From Stropharia rugosoannulata (lineage: Eukaryota; Basidiomycota; Agaricomycetes; Agaricales; Strophariaceae), in contig JANCIK010000003.1 of the NCBI GenBank assembly GCA_028532985.1, forward strand, positions 2,490,001-2,554,000: a stretch of DNA of 64,000 nucleotides, in the 5' to 3' direction. The notes under the pieces were generated by a model that saw nothing but the letters and a program-made list of their open reading frames with translations, made no database searches and was not told the DNA's origin. This document shows, in pieces, positions 56,205 to 64,000 of this stretch; within the stretch, counting starts at the first letter, position 1; every line of letters starts with the position of its first letter. The position numbers were made by a program, and so were the translations under genes.

Positions 56205-59200
56205 ATGCAAATTGACTCTGGCAACCGCCGCCAACATGGAGTGCCCAGTGGAAAGTCGACCTGCACGTACTACTAAGGCATATCCCGGCGCGCGATATCG
56301 TGTTACCTTACTATCCATGTCGCCGCTGTCAGTCGAATCCCCTAGGCCTGACAGATATTCTGTATCTTCTAACGGCCGGCCAAATACTATCGAAATATGC
56401 GCATCGTGGTATTAGGAATCTCAGTGAGAAGGAACTTTGCACTCTGGAGCTTCGACTTCAAATCAACTTCCGGCTTCCTGTTCTGGATTTCCTGTTCTAC
56501 AAGTCGTGTTCCAATGCGGGCACTCATCGACATGCGTTGCCTTTCAGGGCAAGTGGGGGACGTCATGGAGCAAACAGTAGTGTCCTGACAAGGCGACCAT
56601 GAATAACGCACCCTACCTGCTGGACGATATATTCCTCGGCATCAAGCACCCCCCAAAAAACGTGAACGGAAGTACTCACGTTGTTTGTGTTTGTGCCCCT
56701 TCGGCACCGCCATTTTAGCCCGACCACGATGGGGATCAACAGGTCCGTTTACAAGTGGTCTACGGACCGTCTTTAGCAAGGACGGCGTTGGCAATCAAGC
56801 TGGCCGCTGTTAGTCGAGTCATGGTTCAGCCGAGGTTCAGCATGTCATGGACTTGGAACCTCTAGTAGAGGACAACGAAATTCTGTCCAATCTGCTTTGT
56901 CGTTCCACTTGGCGTACGAGTCGTCCGTCCACTTGTCTTTGCGACGGTGGCAGACTTGACCTCGCGTCCCAACTCTGATGGAATCTGCTGTACTATGCGT
57001 AGCAGTGTTGCCGAGGGACAATGAGCTCTCAATGCTATCAGCGAGCAGGATGAAATGCGAAAGTTGCAACCAAGCCATACAAAACATTGATTACGTGGGA
57101 GGGCGTCAGAATTCTGCTTATAATCATTCAGAAAAAAGCACATAGAAGCACGGTCATAATTTCGACGAACTGGGAACAATGGTGTCTGTCATATCGGAAT
57201 ACACGTCGCACAAGTTATCGGAGCGAGCTGGAATCAAACCTTCGGCGCTTGGGGGATTCTAAATGGATATATTTAAGTTAACACCGGCTTCTTTAGCATG
57301 GACACTCACTATCAAATCATCATTGAATTTTACCAGCTACAGAATATTTGGACGCAGCCCGCTCGAACGGTTAACAATAGTAGACCGTACAGGACCGATG
57401 GCTCTGTGATGGCTGCAGACACCGTGGTACCGCGTCTCGGCAGCAGCAGAGTACAAGGCGATGCGAAAACAAGGCAGACCCTTTCCGGTGTATGTCTGTG
57501 GGTGTTCCCACAACGTCCTTCGATGAGTGATGGATCAAACACTTATGGTCCCGTAGTACAAGGTCCAGCTGGGAACTTGGAAGCCATACTGAGTTCTTGC
57601 GTACAGTAACGGCATAACTGAATTGCCATCCACAAACACAATGGTCCAGATATCATCCCGACGGACTTCGGGAAGGTTAAATTAGACTCTGGGACTGGCT
57701 GATATGATTGGCGCTCAAAATGCCGTCAAGAAAGTCCATGCCAGACAATATAACCACTTCTTGTCCACAATTTACTGGAATTGTTGTCGTCGAAGATGCT
57801 TCCAGGAACAAGGATTTGATGCAGTGGCTGAGAAATTCTGCATAACCGGCGTTAGTGTTCCCCATGAGCTATGCAACTTGGATATTTGTTGTTGTAGCAG
57901 GTGTATATGCTCCAGGGAACATAAACACGCGGAGTATTGAAATGCCAATCTTCGATTATGTATTAGATCTTGAAGCGTGAAATTAGGAGCGACGAGGGGC
58001 TCACTGATTAAAAACAAACATTTGGCCTGTATGCGTCTCTGCTAATATCCTGCCGCTGCATATACATCTTTGACGAAATCGAAGGTTTGGGAAACAATCT
58101 CATGGAAGAAACGGGGGCTGAGAAAGCGGGAAAGCTGGTATATGCGGTGTCGACTCAATGAGGAAACGCTAACAGACATAATGCGATTTATATGCTCACC
58201 AAAGCCGACTTTGCCACTAACCCCTTGACCACTGATGAGCAGAGTGCACATTGGTATATAGCCACATATATCGTCTAATATCGTCTATCGAGGGAGCTTG
58301 ATAGTCAGAACATCCATACGAAGGATAGTATGTCGTCCAAATGTTGTCGTCACTCGAATAAGGAATAATTGCCAAAGCACGAAGCTTCATCATTGAGGTA
58401 ATAGAGAGCAGTAGCTCTTGTGTCATTAACACGCCTTGCCAAGGTATATTCGCGCGACTTCATTCTTTTGGTTAAGGATAGAGAGGACTGAGCAGAACGG
58501 CATATAAACTGGGGCTGTGGCTTCACACTTCAAGTGGGGGTTTCATTGAGGTTTCAGGGCCTCCCCTCCTCTTGCTGACTCTTCACAGGTGCCGCTTTTG
58601 AGGCAAACAATTATAACGATTTCAGGCGCTGTTGACGAGAGTTTTCGTGCTTAGCGAGAGGGAGAATTGAATCGCGAATGTGACAGCTTTGCGGAAACTT
58701 GCAGTCTTCTCTCGATCGATTATAGATAGATTTGGAGGCACACGGGACCTGCTCTTTGCTTCATGCTTGACTTATGTTCCTCGGAAATGTAGCCTTCTGT
58801 TATGGGGTCGGTTCTTGTTGGTGGCCAAAGGAAGGAACAGGCTCAACCGGCAGACGTGAAGTCCCCAGACGGCTGAATCGGAGCCGGCCACGCTTGCAGA
58901 CAGATTTCGGTATTTCCTCTTCCAATTTCTTCTTTCTTGAAGTATCCGTATATTTCGAAAGGTAAATGTTTCTGAGCTTCTTCCATCATTGAACAGGACG
59001 CCGTAAATATTAAATATCTGCAGAAGATACTGTTTATTTTTTGGCGAAGCGCAAAGCAAGCGGTGATGCCGGGGCGGGTTGTTGTTGGACTCAGCTTGTC
59101 TGGAACTTGTCGGCAGGCCACCTTCTCTCCTAACATGTTAACACGCCATACCATGCCTCTCCCACTTTCTCTGCAGCGCTCTCGCTCATCGCATTATTAC

Positions 59201-60735
59201 ATTGACTTCAACAAGCTGAACAGAAGTCAAGGTTATCGTTAGAGCGCTCTCAGGCTCATCATTTGTGTAGCCGTTCCAACCTTCTGGCAGTCGTTTCTTG
59301 AAAACCTTAAAGTGGCCAGTTTTTCACGGTAAAAAATTCCTGTCTTGATGTAGTTTCATTGATGCCAACCTTCTCATACTTCAGGCCGAGCCCAGTAGCT
59401 TGTTGAGGCACACAGGTAGACCACAGAGACATTTCAAGCACGTCGCCAAGTAATTGAAAGCCAAACATTGTTCTCGAACAACCAACGAACAACATGATTC
59501 TATCAAACTATACGAAAAGTTTCAAGCGGAGAAGAATGGAAATCCCATTACCCAGTTCTTGTTGCAGTTTCGAGGCGATTGGAACATCAGTCGTTGACGG
59601 AGTGGTAGCCCTGCTGCGACATAGGCGCTAATGTATCATGGGTGAGTACCGCTAGGTTTTCGCACTGGGAAAATATATAGAAATCATTGAAATTGATACA
59701 CTTTGAAGTTTTGATGTATTAGCGGGCCAGTCCGCTCTTGAGGATTTGAGACAGGCATATCAAGGTGGTCCATACTCAATAACTTGATCATGCGGTTATG
59801 GTACCAGCGATGAAGTTATTATTCAAGGACGAGGTCCACTCGGAAGGACAGGCAAAACGAGAATGTCGAGGCTAGACAAGGAGTGGAAGACGGAATCAAT
59901 GTCGTCTTCTGCTTTTTATATGCGCCAACTTTCGACCGGAGGGCGTTCGCCGATGACTCACCTGATCTGATGGGCGTGCGCGCCTCCCGACGGCACCGAC
60001 GCATAGCCTAATATGGTAACGGGGCGGGACGGTCCGTGTAATACGGTCACCCAGTGACTGGACCATAATTTGACCAAGGGTGTACTGTCCTGGAGATGGA
60101 AGGCATGGAATGCTGTCGCCTTAACCTAAAAGTCTACGCAGTTGCTCAGTCTGCTTCAGAAAGCAACCCCAGAAAGTCCAAAAGCAAGAGAAACCAGGTA
60201 CTAGAATTGTGTCCAGCAGCACGTCTATCAGCAATGCATGCAGTTACTCTGCTTCGGTCACAAACACGTCGTATGCGATGCTCTAAGACTCAATCATCGC
60301 CATGCGAGCGGCACGAGAGAAGGTTGTTGAATAGATGCCAAAGAACAGAACAGGCTACAACTAGCATCCACTGGATTCCACAGCATCGCCGGTCACATGT
60401 CAGGACTCGTCTAAACAAGCCGCGTTCTGACCTGGTCAACTCTATGCATCTACTTGGATTGATCTTACCTGAACAGGCGCAAAGTCTGCTTTACCCGGTC
60501 GAAGCTGAGTTCAAGCGGAAATCTAGAGGTGGTCGGAGACATCTCAAATATTCAAATATGTGTCAAAGATGAGCTACTGCCGAACAGAAAGATTGTTTTC
60601 CTACACCTGCAGTTGTTGCCTGCTCAACTTACTTCTTGCCAAACGATGCAAAATTCGCACACATTCTTGCTAATTTTTTTCGGCGGAGATCCTGCACAAT
60701 TCGCCAAGTTGGAGCCAACTCAGGGTCCGCCTTAG

Positions 60736-60745
60736 TATTTAAATA
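60736..60745 (+). promoter_or_regulatory. TATA-like element
   Basis: TATTTAAATA 33 bp before the ATG at 60778. Position and composition fit a core promoter for the small gene that follows, implying a very short 5' leader. Confidence 0.45.
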
Positions 60746-60777
60746 GGCTCGCCCCGCCGCCGCATCACCCATCCAAA

Positions 60778-61452
60778 ATGTCTTCCCCCTCCCCCAAGGA
60801 TGCCCCATCATTTGTGCCGAGCCCCCCGACTACGCCATATCCCATCCTCCCATCGTATGAAGAGGCAACGAACGAGAATGATCAACGAAGGCTACCGTCG
60901 TATCGACAGAAGACAAGAATCAGGTTCCACCCTTATCGTCGTCCTGTGCCAGAGTTGACAGATGGAACTGGGATTGACCGGTACTATGCAAGCTTCATCA
61001 CCCTCTTTGCCGTTGCTCCCAACTGACATCTTTTCACCTCAGAATACGATCTACGACGAAGAGCGGATTGATGTGATTCCGCCTCCAGCGCTGCCTCACG
61101 GGCCACCCCCAGCTCGTGCACTAGTAAGTGCACTTGGTCGCGTTTTTTCTCAATTTTCACGTCTTTTCACGTTCGCCAGGTTGCTGGCCCTCTTTTGGAC
61201 CCACGAATACAACCGCGCGGCATCTTGTTCGACATCTACGGACCTCCCAATGCCCCGCTTTACGCACATGGCTACCCGCACATGCGGGGTATTGGAGGCG
61301 AAGACTTTGATCAGCGTTATGGTGCTGTTGCCGAAGTCATTATGGTTCGTTTCCTCTGCCTTTCTAACCACTACAAAGATTCTGATACTCAGATCTACAT
61401 TCAGCAAGAGTTTCTTGCAGGTTTGGCGCGCGCTCATCATCGCGCGAGGTGA
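60778..61452 (+). CDS. Small protein with two LPxY motifs, function unknown
   Basis: N-terminal exon is Pro-rich (MSSPSPKDAPSFVPSPPTTP) and contains LPSYEEATNEN and RLPSYRQK, both fitting the LPxY variant of the PY motif bound by WW domains of Rsp5/Nedd4 ligases. Later exons read NTIYDEERIDVIPPPALPHG, PPPARAL, VAGPLLDPRIQPRGILFDIY, GPPNAPLYAHGYPHMRGIGG, EDFDQRYGAVAEVIM and IYIQQEFLAGLARAHHRAR, with clean introns at 61122-61180 (GTAAGT...CGCCAG) and 61345-61389. The first junction is unresolved: the obvious GTACTA donor at 60981 gives the wrong phase for the next exon, so the first exon boundary or the reading frame may differ from this model. Confidence 0.5.
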
Positions 61453-61722
61453 TCATTGTTAATTTTTCCTTGCCTCAACCAGCTCCGACGTGCCGCCGCG
61501 CTGCCAGAAACGGCCAACAAACCCCCGCTTAATCTATACCCTTCCATGCCGACGGACACTCCCCTTCTTGTCTGAACGAAAAGAAAAAGAAGTCGAAAAC
61601 CAGATACAAACGATCGATTTGAGCTACTTTGATAACTGTCCGTAGTTCTTGACCCAGCCCCCACTCACTCATAGATATATTGCCGCTTCCGTGCACTATC
61701 CCCCTCACCTCACATTTCAAGA

Positions 61723-62163
61723 ATGATATTTGGGCAGAATGTAGGGGATCGTTTATCTACGCCAATGGATAGCTTTTTGCCGGACTGCGCTCATGACCCT
61801 TTCTCGCGCGACGAAAGCTCAAGAACATCCGAGAATTGCCTACAATTGCCTGTATGCTACTATGATATTCACCGACGTGCTTGCGTTTGCAACCCGGATA
61901 AGCGGTGTCAAGGTGCTGTGCAAATGTCAAACAAAGTCGACAACATGCAAGGAAAATTTGTTTTTCCCCGAGTCACGACATCCCATGGGCAGCTGCCCGA
62001 GATCTTCTATTCGACTCCCAAAACACGCTACGTAGCGCCAAACACTTGCCTCAGGGATCGAAGGGCTAGCCCGCCACGCTACGGAATGTCATTCCGCCCC
62101 TCCATATCACATATGCCGCCACCCAACCCGGGGTTACTTCCCGAAAACCAAATACACACCTAA
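61723..62163 (+). CDS. Doubtful open frame, 146 codons
   Basis: An uninterrupted frame from ATG 61723 (MIFGQNVGDRLSTP) to TAA 62163. It is Cys- and Pro-containing and has no recognised domain, no signal peptide and no introns, unlike the true genes here. A TAGATATATT sequence lies about 50 bp upstream. Chance occurrence is as likely as a real gene. Confidence 0.2.
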   Translation: MIFGQNVGDRLSTPMDSFLPDCAHDPFSRDESSRTSENCLQLPVCYYDIHRRACVCNPDKRCQGAVQMSNKVDNMQGKFVFPRVTTSHGQLPEIFYSTPKTRYVAPNTCLRDRRASPPRYGMSFRPSISHMPPPNPGLLPENQIHT

Positions 62164-64000
62164 TTCCTACTTAGTCTGTTCCTTAGACCCTTTCAGATCA
62201 GCATTTTACAGGGACAGTTGTCGGGACGGCGCCGGGCGCAGGGCTTGATTTCACGAGGTCTTGGCTGTGGGCGGCGGCAGCACCAATGCCTGTGAATGGC
62301 AAGCGACGCCACAACGGGCTAGCCTTATGCTTGATTCGTGCTAGTGCGGCGACCTGGAAATCGAGTGGGAACTTACAGGTCGTTTCGGACGTTGTATGTT
62401 GTGGGGACAGTCGAAGATTGGATTCGGAAACATAATGAAAAAACATCATCCGTCCGCAAATAAGTTGTGCGGTACGGATGTGAGGGATATGTGGCGTTCA
62501 TTTTTCTGTCGCGTCGGGAACGTTGCTATGAGAATATGTATGTTATCATTTTGCGGTCTCACGTTGGGGTGCAACCTGGCGCAACTTATCTGCGAATGAA
62601 TTGAAAGTCGCGACGCGTCAGTGTCTACATCTCCATTAGGAACAAGTGGGTGCCCCGCCTCGGAACCTGTCAGAAGCAAAAGACCGAACAGCAGGACACA
62701 AACCCCCATTGTTTTCACCGGCCAACGAACGCCTGAGATCCTGGACTAGCCTGCGGCACGCGCGCGCGTCGATTCGTTGCCGTGCCTTCTATTTCCAAGT
62801 ACGCCTGATCAAGACTAGCGAATATTCTTTGTATACTGAAATCCAAAGCTAGGTCTGCTCCATTGGGCACTGCATGTTGTACAAAGTTGGCGTTAGGCAA
62901 GACGGCAAAGAATTAACTCATAACAGAAGAGAGAAGTTAGTGGAAAGGAATCAGGCTGCTGAAAATGTTTGTCCCGTACGTCCTTCTTTCACCATGCGGC
63001 ATGTACTATTGCCATTATTGATCCCCCAGATCTTCGCAGCAGTTATTTTCCATCCACTGTCAAATCTCTTCAAGAACAGTGGGATTTGGGCAACTTGCGC
63101 CAGCGGGAGGCTCACCTGCTCAGCTTATAGCATATCTTCTCCCTCGTGTTCCCCATTGTTCCACCGTTGATCTTGCAGTCCTGAACAGGTTCATTGGCGC
63201 TTGACCACTTGGTCTGGAATTCGAATTCGAACGGAATGCCCAGAAGTTCACGCTACCTTCCTATGTCCATGTTACGCACGATCCAGCCGGAACTCGTTCT
63301 GTGCGGGAGCGCTTCTTCAAATTTCCGGTGATTCACCTATCCTGCGGCGTCCTATGAGTCTTGCCGTGGTCAGCACATGAACAAAGTTATAGTGAAGCAG
63401 AGCAGAAGTCGTCACCCGCATTGGGGTATGCCGTATACCTGCGCGACGCTCGTACAGACCCATATACTGAGTGCATTGTCCCGCAGATCAGCTTCGAGTC
63501 GGGCCTTGAACTTAAATTTCCTTCTTCATCTCTTCCGTCCGACTGTCCTTCAATATGCTTCATTTTTCCATCCGTCCGCCTGTCTCATTGCCCACTGCCC
63601 CAGTCGACGTCCACATCCGTGTTCTAATCCATACCCCCTGTCTTCTTTCTTCCTCGCGCAGGCGGCAGGTCCGTACTTCGATGCAACTAACTCAAAAGCA
63701 TCGCAATGAGTGTAATAAACACGTTATGCCGACCGCGTACTTGGAAAAGGAAGCTTCCTGGACGAGTAAAGTAGGCAATGATGTGCTTGCTTTACTTGAA
63801 GCTTACGGGCATGACATTCTAGGTGCGCAGTGCGTTGATACTACACGTAAACGCAGAAGAGGTCGGAGTCAGATGCAGAAGTGGACGCGCGTACTGCTGC
63901 GGCGCATAGTCTGATCATTGTCGCGCTGAACACCCGGACTTCTCACCGCCCTGTCGTGGTCCGTGTTCTGTGCGTCATCCCATGGCTGTGCGTTCCAATT
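62164..64000. other. No supportable gene
   Basis: The right end of the window holds only short frames. The one with some protein-like character is on the minus strand (62446-62709), where a hydrophobic start resembles a signal peptide. Several frames around 63360-63914 on the plus strand overlap each other without family resemblance. Confidence 0.45.

Larger units (their letters stand above)
54016..60777. other. Gene-poor tract with broken reading frames
   Basis: About 6.8 kb without a supportable gene. Frames on both strands are short (mostly under 110 codons), without family resemblance and without runs of phase-compatible introns. On the minus strand between about 58450 and 57300 several fragments follow each other in changing frames and might be a decayed gene. 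No terminal repeats, reverse-transcriptase or transposase motifs were recognised. Base composition is near 47-50 percent GC, so this is not an AT-rich mutated island. Confidence 0.5.

Noticed and set aside
57190..57260. tRNA-like T-loop (GGTTTGATTCC on minus)
   Set aside because: The flanking bases do not form the T-stem and no acceptor or anticodon arm could be built.

Overview
The window is nuclear DNA of a filamentous basidiomycete, most likely an Agaricomycete. The evidence is the very short introns (about 45-65 bp, with GTRNGT donors and CTRAY branch sites) splitting almost every gene, the dense packing on both strands, fungal housekeeping genes (ARO2, THR1, CCA1, ROK1, MDV1, Sba1/p23, SmE), and above all a dynein heavy-chain gene that encodes only the motor half. 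That split arrangement (dhc1/dhc2) is known from Agaricomycetes. No rRNA, tRNA, CRISPR array or intact transposon was recognised.

Left part (1-15.4 kb): a HAD phosphatase gene with a 20-nt micro-exon carrying the catalytic Asp; a secreted protein with a CBM19-like cysteine domain; a p23 Hsp90 co-chaperone with a GGM-repeat tail; a basidiomycete membrane protein; the mitochondrial fission adaptor Mdv1; a GCNA-like SprT metalloprotease with SUMO-interaction-like motifs; a cytochrome P450; ribosomal protein uS14; and spliceosomal SmE.

Middle part (16-35.9 kb): the 11.4-kb dynein motor gene (linker, AAA1-6, stalk, C-terminal domain) lies 204 bp from SmE on a divergent promoter. It is followed by a GC-rich block with homoserine kinase, a Tyr/Gln-rich-tailed nuclear-looking protein sharing a 61-bp divergent promoter with mitochondrial ribosomal protein mL43, and two long disordered proteins of unknown function.

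Right-middle part (36-54 kb): an MFS transporter of the drug:H+ antiporter type, the CCA-adding enzyme and the ROK1 helicase tail-to-tail with a 41-bp gap, a second member of the secreted family seen at 2.7 kb (same intron positions, different N- and C-termini), a SAP30-like Sin3-binding protein, chorismate synthase, an unknown protein, a CofD/UPF0052-like protein and a four-helix DUF7704-like membrane protein.

Right end (54-64 kb): a gene-poor tract of about 6.8 kb with only broken open frames, then one small spliced gene of unknown function and a further stretch with no supportable gene. The genes are mostly unrelated housekeeping functions; I see no biosynthetic cluster and no multi-gene defence system. 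The features most worth attention are the split dynein motor, the GCNA-like protease and the diverged pair of secreted paralogues.
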